Below, one piece after another: positions 8,338 to 17,850 of a DNA stretch of 46,682 nucleotides. A model generated the notes under the pieces. The model searched no databases, was not told the origin of the DNA, and saw nothing but the letters and a program-made list of their open reading frames with translations. Position 1 is the stretch's first letter. Every line of letters begins with the position of its first letter. The position numbers were made by a program, and so were the translations under genes. The DNA is from Nitrospinaceae bacterium (lineage in GTDB: Bacteria > Nitrospinota > Nitrospinia > Nitrospinales > VA-1): contig JAJDBH010000042.1 of NCBI GenBank assembly GCA_029261455.1, positions 1 to 46,682 of the forward strand, read 5' to 3'.

Positions 8338-10128
8338 ATGAAAACAACATACTTTCCCTTTTCTGCGATTGTTGGCCAGGAAAAATTGAAGGAGGCCCTG
8401 ATTCTGAATGCTATCAATCCAGCGATTGGTGGGGTACTAATTTTCGGGGAAAAGGGAACCGCAAAATCAACAGCCGTAAGGGGTTTAAAAAACATATTAG
8501 GATTAATTTCATCCAACAAAGGGGTTCCCTTAGTTGAGCTTCCGCTGTCAGCCACCGAAGAAATGATTGTGGGAACAATAAATATACCTAACACCCTTAA
8601 ATCAGAGCAGGTTCAAATTGAATATGGTCTGTTGCATAAAGCAAACGGTGGAATTGTTTATATAGACGAAGTGAACTTACTCGAAGATCATCTGGTGGAT
8701 GTGATTCTTGATGCTGCCGCTATGGGAGTCAACCGGATAGAAAGGGAAGGAATCAGTCACGAGCATCCTGCAAATTTCATCCTCGTCGGAACCATGAACC
8801 CTGAAGAAGGCGAATTGCGCCCGCAACTTCTTGACAGGTTTGGAATATCCGCAAAAATCAAAACTGAGACAGAAGTGCCTGTAAGAAAAGAAATTGTTTG
8901 CCGGAGACTGGAGTGGGAGGAAGAGAAGCAATGCTTTGCCGATAAGTGGAAGTCTAATGAAACCAGTATAGGCGAATCCATTGAGAAAGCCAGACAACTT
9001 CTTCCCAAAGTAGTCCTAAGTGAAAAGTATTTGGAGTTAGCCATAGGCCTTGCGCTGCAAGCAAATGTAGAGGGCCACCGAGTCGATATTATTATATGCA
9101 AAACAGCTAAAACCCTGGCAGCCTTATCTGGCAGACTAGAAGTCAATGAAAGTGATATATACCGTGCCGCGGAGTATGCCCTGAATCACCGTACCGACTC
9201 CCCTCCCACGCCACCCTCCAACAATGAATCCCCCGATGAATCCTCCGAAGATCAAACGAAAAAGCCAAACCAGGATGAAGCTCCGAACACTCAGTCTGGC
9301 AACCAACCACAATCGTTCCAAACCGAGCAACCGCCGGCAACTCAAAACTTTGAAACGCTTGATATCATTACAAGCACCGTTCAAAACAATGTCACCGGGA
9401 AAACAGCAGACAGAAAACAGAAGGTTCAGCGCGGTAAAGTGATCGGTTCTATGGACTCAAATATAAACACAGCAAATCAGTCAGAAATTGCCTTTTTCCC
9501 CACTCTTATTAAGGGCATTCGAAGAGGAAAAAGAAAACTTTCTGAAATTGACACCAGCGACCTCCGATTCAAACGTAGAATTTCAGGGCGTAAGGAACTT
9601 CATGTCCTTGTTGTGGACACTTCTGCATCTATGGGAACTTCGCAACGCCTTTCTTATGCCAAAGGCTTAATGCAAAGAATTCTTAAAATGGATTACCAAA
9701 AAAAAAATTATGTTGCTGTAGTCGGCACCCAGGGCGACAGAGCCAGTGTGGTACTAAAACCTACCCGCAATTTTTTACGGATTGACCATGTCATGGACGC
9801 TATCAAGGCAAAAGGAAAGACCCCTTTGTTGCATGCCATTGATAGTGCCTTAAATCTTGTTGAGAGTTTCCACATGCAAAACAAGTTCATGACAAATTTG
9901 CTTGTGATTATATCCGATGGAAAGCTGAACGTTCCCTTTCGTAATTCAGTTAGCGAAGACATGCAATGGCTGGGAAAACGCATCAAAAAACTTAACCTGA
10001 ATAATTTTATTGTCGATTCCAATCACAAATTCAACCGATCCTTCCTACTAAAAAAAATGGTCAATATTTTTGACGGCCACTATATGGCGATGGAAGACAC
10101 TCTTCTTCAAGGAAAGATTTCTCTTTGA
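8338..10128 (+). CDS. ChlI/ChlD-type cobaltochelatase subunit (AAA+ and vWA fusion)
   Basis: A single polypeptide combining the motor (I) and vWA (D) parts of an ATP-dependent chelatase, probably the partner of the CobN just downstream. The AAA+ domain has Walker [10 protein letters not shown] (37-45), Walker B GGIVYIDE (104-111) and [18 protein letters not shown] (151-168), which is specific to Mg/Co chelatases. A Pro/Asp/Glu-rich linker runs from about 285 to 350. The C-terminal vWA domain has the MIDAS motif DTSAS near 427 and ISDG near 526. At 596 residues it fits the BchD/ChlD class. No bacteriochlorophyll genes are nearby, so a magnesium role is unlikely. Start ATG 8338 has a poor ribosome site. 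Confidence 0.82.
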   Translation: MKTTYFPFSAIVGQEKLKEALILNAINPAIGGVLIFGEKGTAKSTAVRGLKNILGLISSNKGVPLVELPLSATEEMIVGTINIPNTLKSEQVQIEYGLLHKANGGIVYIDEVNLLEDHLVDVILDAAAMGVNRIEREGISHEHPANFILVGTMNPEEGELRPQLLDRFGISAKIKTETEVPVRKEIVCRRLEWEEEKQCFADKWKSNETSIGESIEKARQLLPKVVLSEKYLELAIGLALQANVEGHRVDIIICKTAKTLAALSGRLEVNESDIYRAAEYALNHRTDSPPTPPSNNESPDESSEDQTKKPNQDEAPNTQSGNQPQSFQTEQPPATQNFETLDIITSTVQNNVTGKTADRKQKVQRGKVIGSMDSNINTANQSEIAFFPTLIKGIRRGKRKLSEIDTSDLRFKRRISGRKELHVLVVDTSASMGTSQRLSYAKGLMQRILKMDYQKKNYVAVVGTQGDRASVVLKPTRNFLRIDHVMDAIKAKGKTPLLHAIDSALNLVESFHMQNKFMTNLLVIISDGKLNVPFRNSVSEDMQWLGKRIKKLNLNNFIVDSNHKFNRSFLLKKMVNIFDGHYMAMEDTLLQGKISL

Positions 10129-10145
10129 ATCTTTGTATCTAAATA

Positions 10146-10373
10146 ATGGCAATCTATTTTTTTGTGTCCGTTTCTTCGGATTTACATCTCTTCTCAGAAA
10201 ACCTTGATGAGATTCGAGACCTGGGTCTCGAAGTCCATACCGACTACCTTTCAGAATTCTCCCAGTATGAATCCCAAATAAGCGCAAAGGACGTTATTGA
10301 TTCAAGAAATTTAGGAGGACTTTCTTTTCAGGGAGAATTATTGACGAAGATCAATTCCGTTGCTAAAAAATAA
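10146..10373 (+). pseudogene. cobN: N-terminal fragment of cobN, cut off by an in-frame TAA
   Basis: ATG 10146 opens a 75-residue frame that ends at TAA 10371-10373. The next long frame, which is CobN, is in the same phase. Reading through the stop gives ...SVAKK-stop-RIPFLCLPGYKDDD..., and the part after the stop looks like the conserved xxIPxLxLPGxxxxDP segment of CobN proteins. The two pieces together make about 1233 codons, the usual length of a complete CobN. The fragment itself (DVIDSRNLGGLSFQG) resembles the region of CobN just before that segment. It is therefore best read as the severed N-terminus rather than an independent small gene. Confidence 0.7.
10371..10373 (+). other. In-frame TAA stop inside cobN
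   Basis: The codon lies in GCT-AAA-AAA-TAA-AGA-ATT-CCT. Frames on both sides have the same phase, so one base substitution (for example from AAA, CAA or GAA) is enough to explain it; no indel is needed. No in-frame ATG follows nearby. The first alternative start used in the long downstream frame is a TTG at 10491, 39 codons later, inside conserved CobN sequence. Confidence 0.85.
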
Positions 10374-10490
10374 AGAATTCCTTTTCTCTGCCTCCCTGGC
10401 TACAAGGATGATGATCCTTCCGTACTAGCCCTGTCCACTGCACCTCTTGAAACCTGTAACCAACTTCTTTCCTATTACGAATCATTCTCA

Positions 10491-13400
10491 TTGCCAAACC
10501 TGAAAGAATCGTTGAAATATTTGAGCGATCAGTATCTGGGAACAACCCTGGGGTGGGATGAGCCAGAGACTTATTCTGATTTTGGACTGCTACCCGGTTA
10601 TGAAGACACTCCATCAGCGCTAAAGTCAGGTCAGTCCAGAAAAAAAGTCATCGCTATTCTTTTTTATCGCGCTCATTTTCTTGCCAATGATATTGAGCCA
10701 ATACAGATGGTCATCGACGCTATCGAAAAATCAGGGTCTATCGCCCTTCCCATTTACTGCAGTGCGATGAAACAATCAGCCGGGGAAGCACACCCTATCG
10801 AAAAAATTCTTCTCGATAAAGAATGTATAGCCGATGTATTGATTGATTGTTTATCCTACGCAACAGCTGATTTATCGACCACAGGTAATGTAGTGCAAGG
10901 TAGTAAAGACGGCGATGGTTTATTCGTAAACTTAAACCGCCCCGTGCTTCATGCTCTTTACAGCTCTGAATCCGAGAAAGATTGGCTGGAAAACCCTAAA
11001 GGTATGAACCCTCGCGACATGGCCATGAAAGTGGTTATGCCTGAGTTTGACGGTAAAGTCATTGCCCACCCTATAGGATTTGTCGAGCAGGTTCAGAAAA
11101 ATGGTAAAACAGTGCCTCTCTACAAGGGCAACCTTGAACGCGTTGAACGCCTGGTTTCTCTTGCCAATAATTTTGCTGAATTAGCTTTCAAAGAAAATAA
11201 AGATAAAAAAATAGCTATTATCCTGACGAATTACCCGACTCAGAATGCCAGAATCGGTAACGCTGTCGGGCTGGACACGCCAGCATCCCTGATTTCTGTC
11301 TTGAAAGAACTCAAAGAAAATGGCTACGATATAGGCGATATCCCCGAAAACGGTGATGACCTGATTCATGCTTTAATCAATCAAGTCACCTACGACACTG
11401 AATTTTTAACGGAGACCCAGATTGAACTGGCTCCAGCGCAAGTCGATTCAAAAGACTACAAGGTTTGGCACGATTCCTTTCCGCAGAAAAATCAGGCAGA
11501 AATGACAAGGGACTGGGACAAACCTCCTGGAAATGTCTATATCCATAAGGACAAGTTTTACTTACCCGGACTTTTTTTCAAAAATGTATTTGTGGGTATA
11601 CAACCTCCACGCGGATTCGGTGAGAACCCTGTCGCGATTTACCATAGTCCTGAAATTGTCCCCACTCATCACTACCTGGCCTTTTATCGCTGGCTTAAAG
11701 AAGGCTTTAATGCAGACGCTGTCATTCATATGGGCAAACATGGGAATCTTGAATGGTTACCAGGGAAATCCGTCGCTCTCGCAGAAACCTGCTATCCCGA
11801 TCTGGCCATTTATGATCTTCCCTTTTTTTATTATTTCATTATCAACAACCCCGGAGAGGGTTCACAGGCGAAACGCAGGACGCACTCTGTTTTGATCGAC
11901 CACATGGTACCCCCCATGACAAGGGCCGATCTATATGATGACCTGGCGCGGATTGAGCAATTGATTGAGGAATGGACGTATATTCAAAGTGTCGATCCAG
12001 ACAAGCTGGAAATCATACAAACTCAGATATGGGAACTCTGTGAAACAAATAATATTAACCATGATCTGGGCTTCGACACGCCACCTGAACATTTCAAAGA
12101 ATATAGAAAATCCATCAATGGCTTTCTATGCGAAATCGGTAATACCCAGATTCGTGAAGGCCTGCACATCCTGGGAAAAATTCCCAAAGGGGACCAACTC
12201 ATAAACCTGTTTGTCAGTTTGGCACGAATTGATACACCTCCCTATAAGGGGACTCAGTCCTGCTTCATGGAAGTTTGTAATATCAAAGATACTTCTTATT
12301 TCATCGATCAGTCTGAAGATTTAAACTGCATTATTCCTGAAGCAATTTTGAAAATCTACGGAAAGACTGTCGAATCACGAGGCGATTTGTTGCAGATGTT
12401 TGATACCCTTTCTTTCACAATTCTTGATTATTGCCTCAAAAATGATATTCACTCCCCTGCAGCCATTGACACACATATAGAATCGGTATTGGGTGTTCCC
12501 ATCCCCAACCTGGCCAGTACGATCCAATTTCTCTTAAAAGACATTTATCCCAAATTAAAACAAGTCGACGATGAACTGATCCACCTCATAGAAGCATTGA
12601 AAGGGGAATTTGTAGAACCCGGACCTTCAGGAGCCCCAACAAGAGGAATGGCCACCATTCTTCCGACCGGTAGAAATTTTTACTCTGTCGATATCCACTC
12701 TCTTCCCACCACAACTTCGTGGATCATGGGTAAAAGGTTAGCGGAAGGTCTATTGAAGAGATATGAAATGGAATCAGGTGAGTATCCTGAATCCGTTGCG
12801 ATGATTCTTTGGGGTACTTCCAATATGAGGACAAAGGGTGATGACATCGCACAAATCCTTTACTTGCTGGGAGTAAAACCTGTATGGAAACCGGAGAATA
12901 AAAGAGTCATAGGAGTCGAACCCATACCACTGGATGAGTTAAAACGTCCACGAATCGATGTATGCATTCGTATCAGCGGATTTTTTAGAGATGCTTTCCC
13001 AAATTTAATAGAGCTCATGGATAAAGCCATCAACTTGGTTGCAAGACTAGATGAGCCCGTAGAAATGAATTTTGTGAGGAAACATTACCTGGAATCCCAG
13101 TCCAGCGACATCTTTCGTATTTTTGGATCCGCACCGGGAAGATATGGAACCGGAATTCTGGAAGCTATCAATTCAAAGAACTGGGAAACCAAACAGGATC
13201 TTGCAGATATCTTCGTCAACTGGAGTGGCTTCGCTTATACACGCGACGAATATGGCGTAGAAAAAAAGGACGAATTTAAACGGCAGCTTTCACATATGGA
13301 TGTTGTTTCTCAAAACCAGGATAACAGAGAACATGATATTTTTGATTCCGACGACTATCTCCAATTTCACGGAGGCCTGATCAACGCCGTCAACCGAATC

Positions 13401-13847
13401 AAATCAAGCCAGGGCAAGGGGAAGGTCAAAGAGTACTTCGGAGATTCCTCCAATCCCGCCTCGGTGAAAATCAAAAGTTTAAAAGAAGAAGTTCGCCAGG
13501 TTTACCGGGCTCGAGTGGTCAACCCTAAATGGATCAACTCCATGAAACAACATGGCTATAAAGGGGGACTGGAAATGGCTGCAACGCTTGACTATATGTT
13601 CGGTTATGACGCAACGACGGATGTCATCGATGACCATATGTATGAAGGCGTTTCAGAAAAATACCTACTAGACCCAGAAACTCAGGAATTTTTAAAAGAA
13701 AAAAATCCCTGGGCCATTCGAGCTATGGGGGAGAGATTACTCGAAGCCGCAAACCGCGGCCTGTGGGAAAACCCCGATCCCGAGCGATTGCTCGAAATTG
13801 AGTCTCTTGTTGCCTCAGTCGAAGGCGATATAGAACAAGACCTTTGA
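10491..13847 (+). CDS. cobN: Cobaltochelatase large subunit CobN (main part, N-terminus detached)
   Basis: CobN inserts Co2+ into the corrin ring (or a related tetrapyrrole) using an ATPase/vWA partner, here probably the ChlI/D fusion encoded directly upstream. The 1118 residues show the CobN/BchH hallmark VIHMGKHGNLEWLPGKS (about 410-426). Other large-subunit signatures are a SYLARIDTPP-like FVSLARIDTPPYKG segment, PTRGMATILPTGRNFYSVD near 715-735, and RIFGSAPGRYGTG near 880. The C-terminal LEAANRGLWENPD is also typical. The coding phase really continues upstream to 10374, but it is blocked by the TAA at 10371-10373. TTG 10491 is only the first formal start and has no convincing ribosome site. 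Apart from that stop, the frame is intact. Confidence 0.85.
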   Translation: MPNLKESLKYLSDQYLGTTLGWDEPETYSDFGLLPGYEDTPSALKSGQSRKKVIAILFYRAHFLANDIEPIQMVIDAIEKSGSIALPIYCSAMKQSAGEAHPIEKILLDKECIADVLIDCLSYATADLSTTGNVVQGSKDGDGLFVNLNRPVLHALYSSESEKDWLENPKGMNPRDMAMKVVMPEFDGKVIAHPIGFVEQVQKNGKTVPLYKGNLERVERLVSLANNFAELAFKENKDKKIAIILTNYPTQNARIGNAVGLDTPASLISVLKELKENGYDIGDIPENGDDLIHALINQVTYDTEFLTETQIELAPAQVDSKDYKVWHDSFPQKNQAEMTRDWDKPPGNVYIHKDKFYLPGLFFKNVFVGIQPPRGFGENPVAIYHSPEIVPTHHYLAFYRWLKEGFNADAVIHMGKHGNLEWLPGKSVALAETCYPDLAIYDLPFFYYFIINNPGEGSQAKRRTHSVLIDHMVPPMTRADLYDDLARIEQLIEEWTYIQSVDPDKLEIIQTQIWELCETNNINHDLGFDTPPEHFKEYRKSINGFLCEIGNTQIREGLHILGKIPKGDQLINLFVSLARIDTPPYKGTQSCFMEVCNIKDTSYFIDQSEDLNCIIPEAILKIYGKTVESRGDLLQMFDTLSFTILDYCLKNDIHSPAAIDTHIESVLGVPIPNLASTIQFLLKDIYPKLKQVDDELIHLIEALKGEFVEPGPSGAPTRGMATILPTGRNFYSVDIHSLPTTTSWIMGKRLAEGLLKRYEMESGEYPESVAMILWGTSNMRTKGDDIAQILYLLGVKPVWKPENKRVIGVEPIPLDELKRPRIDVCIRISGFFRDAFPNLIELMDKAINLVARLDEPVEMNFVRKHYLESQSSDIFRIFGSAPGRYGTGILEAINSKNWETKQDLADIFVNWSGFAYTRDEYGVEKKDEFKRQLSHMDVVSQNQDNREHDIFDSDDYLQFHGGLINAVNRIKSSQGKGKVKEYFGDSSNPASVKIKSLKEEVRQVYRARVVNPKWINSMKQHGYKGGLEMAATLDYMFGYDATTDVIDDHMYEGVSEKYLLDPETQEFLKEKNPWAIRAMGERLLEAANRGLWENPDPERLLEIESLVASVEGDIEQDL

Positions 13848-13875
13848 TTCAAACGTTTAAAGGAAACCACAAACT

Positions 13876-15261
13876 TTGCCCAGCAAAACCAAATCCTTAC
13901 CCGGGTTAATGATAGCAGGAACCCATAGCTCCGTCGGGAAATCCTCGGTGGCCATTGGTATCATGCGTCTTTTAAAAAATAAAGGGTGGAAGGTCAAACC
14001 TTTTAAGGTAGGTCCTGATTATATCGATCCAGGCCACCATAAAAGAGCATGCGACCAACCGAGCTATAACCTGGATACCGTCATGTGTTCTCCAAAATAC
14101 GTCAAAGACTTGTACACTGACATTATGAGGGAGGGTGACGTAGCAGTCGTTGAAGGTGTAATGGGCCTGCATGATGGGGCATCACCAAAAACGGAAAAAG
14201 GTTCTACAGCAGAAGTCGCCAAATTGCTCGGTCTTCCTGTTCTGCTTGTTATCGATGGCAGAGCCATGGCTCGATCGTCCGCGGCACTGGTGCTCGGATA
14301 CATGAACCTTGACCCAAAGCTGAACCTGGTCGGTGTTATCGCCAACAACATTAACAGCCCTCGACATGCAGAAGTTATTAAAACCGCAATCGAGCATCAC
14401 ACTTCGGCCAAACTTCTCGCTTGCCTACCGACGTCTCCTGATTTAAGCATACCAAGCCGACACCTGGGCTTGCATCAGGGTATTGAGCAAAAGCAGACTC
14501 TTTATCAAAAATGGGCCAAGCATATAGAATCACACATCGACCTGAAATTATTTTTCAAATTGTTGAAACTTAAAAAACCGTCCCCTCAGGCTCCCGGCAT
14601 AAATCCAATGACAACAAGATGGGGGCCCCAGCCAAAGTCAAAGAGTTTCAACATTGCTATTGCCAAAGATGAAGCGTTTCAGTTTGTCTATCAAGACACT
14701 TTGGATTTTCTTGCACATCAAGGCTTCAATATTTCTTTTTTTTCCCCACTCCATGATCCAAAGTTGCCGGAAAATATGAGCGGGTACTATTTTCCCGGTG
14801 GTTATCCTGAATTACATGCGGAGTCATTAAGCAAAAATCGTTCTATGATTAAAGACATCAAAAAAGCCGGGATTTCCGGAAAAATGATTATTGGAGAATG
14901 CGGTGGGCTCATGTATCTGGGGAAGTACCTCATTAACGAAACTGGAAATAAGAAGTCTATGGTTGGCCTGTTCGATTTCTCGACATCTCTGAAAATCAGA
15001 AAATTAACTTTAGGCTACCGCAAACTAAAACCAGTCAAAACCACTGTATTAAACAAGAAGCTTATTCTCAAAGGACACGAATTCCATTATTCCACTTTCG
15101 CCAATATTAACGAGCAAGCACACTGGATAAATAACAACCCCAAAAACAGGGCCGCTTTAAAGGACGGATATAGCACTAAAAACTGCCATGCTTTTTACAG
15201 CCATATATATTGGGCTACCAATAAAGAATGGCTTAACTATTTAATGGAACCGCAACCATGA
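13876..15261 (+). CDS. cbiA: Cobyrinate a,c-diamide synthase CbiA
   Basis: ATP- and glutamine-dependent amidation of the a and c side chains of cobyrinate. The N-terminal P-loop domain begins MIAGTHSSVGKSSVAIGI and contains FKVGPDYIDPGHH and VVEGVMGLHDG, all CbiA/CobB signatures. The C-terminal class I glutamine amidotransferase domain has PGGYPELHA, the nucleophile in GECGGLMYLG (Cys342) and GHEFHYS. At 461 residues it has normal length. The start is TTG at 13876, with AAAGGA about ten bases upstream; the next in-frame ATG would remove the start of the P-loop strand. The stop overlaps the cobO start (ATGA). Confidence 0.93.
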   Translation: MPSKTKSLPGLMIAGTHSSVGKSSVAIGIMRLLKNKGWKVKPFKVGPDYIDPGHHKRACDQPSYNLDTVMCSPKYVKDLYTDIMREGDVAVVEGVMGLHDGASPKTEKGSTAEVAKLLGLPVLLVIDGRAMARSSAALVLGYMNLDPKLNLVGVIANNINSPRHAEVIKTAIEHHTSAKLLACLPTSPDLSIPSRHLGLHQGIEQKQTLYQKWAKHIESHIDLKLFFKLLKLKKPSPQAPGINPMTTRWGPQPKSKSFNIAIAKDEAFQFVYQDTLDFLAHQGFNISFFSPLHDPKLPENMSGYYFPGGYPELHAESLSKNRSMIKDIKKAGISGKMIIGECGGLMYLGKYLINETGNKKSMVGLFDFSTSLKIRKLTLGYRKLKPVKTTVLNKKLILKGHEFHYSTFANINEQAHWINNNPKNRAALKDGYSTKNCHAFYSHIYWATNKEWLNYLMEPQP

Positions 15262-15812
15262 GAAAACCATCAGGAGCAGATCCAAAAAAGCGTAAAGGAC
15301 TCATCATCGTCAACACAGGAGAAGGCAAAGGGAAGTCTACCGCCGCTTTCGGTTTGGCCCTACGTGCAGCGGGAAATAAAATGAATGTATTCATTATGCA
15401 ATTCATGAAAGGCCAATGGAAGGCAGGAGAGAGAAAAGCCTTTGAGAAACTAACTCCTTACGTAGAGTTTGAAGCCATGGGTGACGGTTTCACCTGGGAC
15501 ACAAATAATGTTGAGCAGGATAAAGCCACCGCCCGCGCGGCTTTTGAAATCGCCAAAGAAAAACTGCTCAGCGGAAAATATCAAATGGTCATTTTTGAGG
15601 AGATCAACTACGTATTACACTATCAGTTTTTCCCGGAAGATGAGTTCCTGGAAACATTACGCAATAAACCTGATATGACTCACGTTGTCTGCACAGGCAG
15701 AAACGCCTCTGAGAAGTTGATCGAATTGGCTGATCTCGTTACAGAAATGAAGATGATCAAACATCCTTTTAAAGAACAGGGGATTCCTGCTCAAAAGGGT
15801 ATTGAATTTTAA
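15258..15812 (+). CDS. cobO: Cob(I)yrinate a,c-diamide adenosyltransferase (CobO/BtuR type)
   Basis: Transfers the 5'-deoxyadenosyl group of ATP to the corrin cobalt. The P-loop is GEGKGKSTAAFGLALRAAG near residues 21-39, followed by VFIMQFMKGQWKAGER, the corrin-binding start of the family. IFEEINYVLHY near 113-123 and VCTGRNASEKLIELADLVTEMK near 148-169 are the remaining CobA/BtuR blocks. At 184 residues it is typical. It overlaps cbiA by four bases. The family is also called CobA in enterobacteria, so the symbol depends on convention. Confidence 0.93.
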   Translation: MRKPSGADPKKRKGLIIVNTGEGKGKSTAAFGLALRAAGNKMNVFIMQFMKGQWKAGERKAFEKLTPYVEFEAMGDGFTWDTNNVEQDKATARAAFEIAKEKLLSGKYQMVIFEEINYVLHYQFFPEDEFLETLRNKPDMTHVVCTGRNASEKLIELADLVTEMKMIKHPFKEQGIPAQKGIEF

Positions 15813-15832
15813 TCTATTAAATTACGTGAAAC

Positions 15833-16564
15833 TTGAAATTTTTATCCGCCATAAGTTTTTTAACAATTCTTCCAGTACCGGCCCGAGCACTCAGTGGAGA
15901 TGGAAAGCAGGTTCTTTACTTTCCTTTTGCAGGTCTTGTAATCGGAGGCTTGCTCTATGGTGTGGATTACTTGCTGAGTCTGACACCCTACCTGGAAGTC
16001 CGCGTAGTGGGCGACGTGTTGTTTTTGGCTATCATATCTGGTGCCTTACATTTAGATGGCTTAGCCGACACTGCGGACGGTATTTTTTCCCACCGTCCTC
16101 GGGAACAAATCCTCGAAATAATGAAGGATTCACGGATTGGAGTGATGGGAGTTCTGGCGCTACTATTTTGCGTACTCTTGAAAATTGCAGGGGTAGCCGG
16201 GATCATGCAGTCGGAGGCATTAATCTGGCTGATTCTGGCACCGGCTCTGGGTCGAACAGCTCAAGTTATAGGACTGGTTTTTGTCAACCACGTTCCATCC
16301 GAAAAGACACTGGCAGAACAATTTTACCAGAGGGGAGAGTATTTTCTTTTACTCTTCTGCCCCCTACCCTTCGCCATAATTTTTTATATGAACTGGGGAT
16401 TTGCATTAATCAGTCTGGCTATTTTTACAATATTGCTTGTTGGCTTACTGATATTTTTCAAAAACAAGATTGGTGGCATTACAGGAGATACTCTTGGGGC
16501 CACAACTGAAATTATTGAAACCGTATTTTTATTAATCGGTGGAATGAGCAATTTAACACTCTAG
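15833..16564 (+). CDS. cobS: Adenosylcobinamide-GDP ribazoletransferase CobS
   Basis: Integral membrane enzyme that joins adenosylcobinamide-GDP with alpha-ribazole (phosphate), the last assembly step of cobalamin. The N-terminus FLTILPVP and the signature ALHLDGLADTADGIFSHR (about 71-88), followed by EIMKDSRIGVMG, are diagnostic. About six or seven hydrophobic helices follow. The first possible start is TTG 15833, because an in-frame TGA lies two codons upstream; the N-terminal KFLSAISFLTILP fits the family from exactly this point. At 243 residues it has normal length. Confidence 0.92.
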   Translation: MKFLSAISFLTILPVPARALSGDGKQVLYFPFAGLVIGGLLYGVDYLLSLTPYLEVRVVGDVLFLAIISGALHLDGLADTADGIFSHRPREQILEIMKDSRIGVMGVLALLFCVLLKIAGVAGIMQSEALIWLILAPALGRTAQVIGLVFVNHVPSEKTLAEQFYQRGEYFLLLFCPLPFAIIFYMNWGFALISLAIFTILLVGLLIFFKNKIGGITGDTLGATTEIIETVFLLIGGMSNLTL

Positions 16565-16590
16565 GACAACCATTACCCAAAGGTGATTTT

Positions 16591-17850
16591 ATGTCGGGAA
16601 AAACTATTTTAGTCACGGGTGGAAGCCGAAGCGGTAAAAGCCGTCATGCGCTCCAATTAGCTACGAATACCAATAACCCAAAAATATTTATTGCTACGGC
16701 AGAACCTCTCGATGAGGAAATGACCGAGAGAATTCAAAAACACCAGGATGAACGCGGGAAAGAATGGATCACTATTGAAGAACCCATTGATCCAGCAAAA
16801 GTATTAAAGGATAAAGGAACCAATCCCAGCTTTATTCTTCTGGACTGCATTACCTTGTGGTTGAGCAATATGACCATGAAGGATATGACTCGACAGGCCA
16901 TACTGGAACGAGTCCATGAGTTTATCGCCGAATGTAAAAACAGCAAGAGTGATATCATTGTCATCACGAACGAATTGGGTTCGGGTATTGTTCCGCTCGA
17001 TTCTTCTGCAAGATCTTTTCGCGATATAGCGGGAGAAACCAACCAACTCCTCGCATCCGAATTCGATGAAGTGATCAGCATGGTATCAGGAATTCCTGTC
17101 ACGATTAAAACTTCATCAAAGACACATGACGCTGAAAAAATTGAAGATAAAAACTCAAAACATGAGTTTTCTCCTGAAAAGAAACAGGGACTCTACGAAG
17201 CAATCTATAAACGTCGCGATATGCGCCACTTCATTTCCAAACCTGTTGACCCTGAAAAATTAGGCCGGGTATTAGATGCCGCACACCACGCAGGTTCAGT
17301 AGGATATATGCAACCTTGGAATTTTCTCGTGATCACTGATCCCGAAGTGAAAAACAAAATTTCCCTGAACTTTAAAACGGCCAATGAAGAGGCGGCACAA
17401 AAATTTAATGGTGAGCAACAAAAACTTTATAATTCCCTTAAGCTGGAAGGCATTCAGGATGCCGCAGTCAATATTTGCGTGACCTGCGACCGCACACGTT
17501 TCGGCCCCAATGTTTTGGGTCGGAACACAGTCTTCGAGACAGACCTGTTCAGCACATGTTGCGCGGTTCAAAATCTCTGGCTTGCGGCTCGCGCCGAAGG
17601 TCTTGCCGTTGGTTGGGTGAGTATTTTATCCAACGATCAATTAAAAGAAGATTTAGATATCCCCGACCACATTCAGCCCGTGGCTTATTTATGTGTTGGC
17701 CACACTGAGTCGTTTTACTCTAAACCCATGCTCGAAACCGCAGGATGGGCTCAGCGACTGCCTGTAGAGAAATTGATTTACTATAACAAGTGGCAAGGAA
17801 CATCTACTGACTTTAAGGTTCAATTTTCAGACCCTAATAAAAATGGCTAA
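16591..17850 (+). CDS. CobU-BluB fusion: adenosylcobinamide kinase/guanylyltransferase plus 5,6-dimethylbenzimidazole synthase
   Basis: Two full domains in one frame. Residues 1 to about 177 are CobU/CobP: P-loop GGSRSGKS (10-17), IATAEPLDEEM, LLDCITLWLSNM, TNELGSGIVP and FRDIAGETNQLLA. It would phosphorylate and guanylylate adenosylcobinamide. After a charged linker (about 178-200), residues 205-419 are a nitroreductase-fold BluB. This half has YKRRDMRHF (206-214), with the Asp equivalent to the catalytic Asp of BluB, AAHHAGSVGYMQPWNF, QNLWLAARAEGLAVGWVSIL with the conserved Ser, and a C-terminal AGWAQRLPVEKLIYYNKW. BluB cleaves reduced FMN with O2 to form dimethylbenzimidazole. No stop or frameshift lies between the halves. 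It overlaps cobD by eight bases. Confidence 0.88.
   Translation: MSGKTILVTGGSRSGKSRHALQLATNTNNPKIFIATAEPLDEEMTERIQKHQDERGKEWITIEEPIDPAKVLKDKGTNPSFILLDCITLWLSNMTMKDMTRQAILERVHEFIAECKNSKSDIIVITNELGSGIVPLDSSARSFRDIAGETNQLLASEFDEVISMVSGIPVTIKTSSKTHDAEKIEDKNSKHEFSPEKKQGLYEAIYKRRDMRHFISKPVDPEKLGRVLDAAHHAGSVGYMQPWNFLVITDPEVKNKISLNFKTANEEAAQKFNGEQQKLYNSLKLEGIQDAAVNICVTCDRTRFGPNVLGRNTVFETDLFSTCCAVQNLWLAARAEGLAVGWVSILSNDQLKEDLDIPDHIQPVAYLCVGHTESFYSKPMLETAGWAQRLPVEKLIYYNKWQGTSTDFKVQFSDPNKNG

Noticed and set aside
8338-13847. Magnesium chelatase for bacteriochlorophyll
   Set aside because: No other chlorophyll gene is present and the genes sit inside a corrin operon; CobN-type motifs fit better than BchH.
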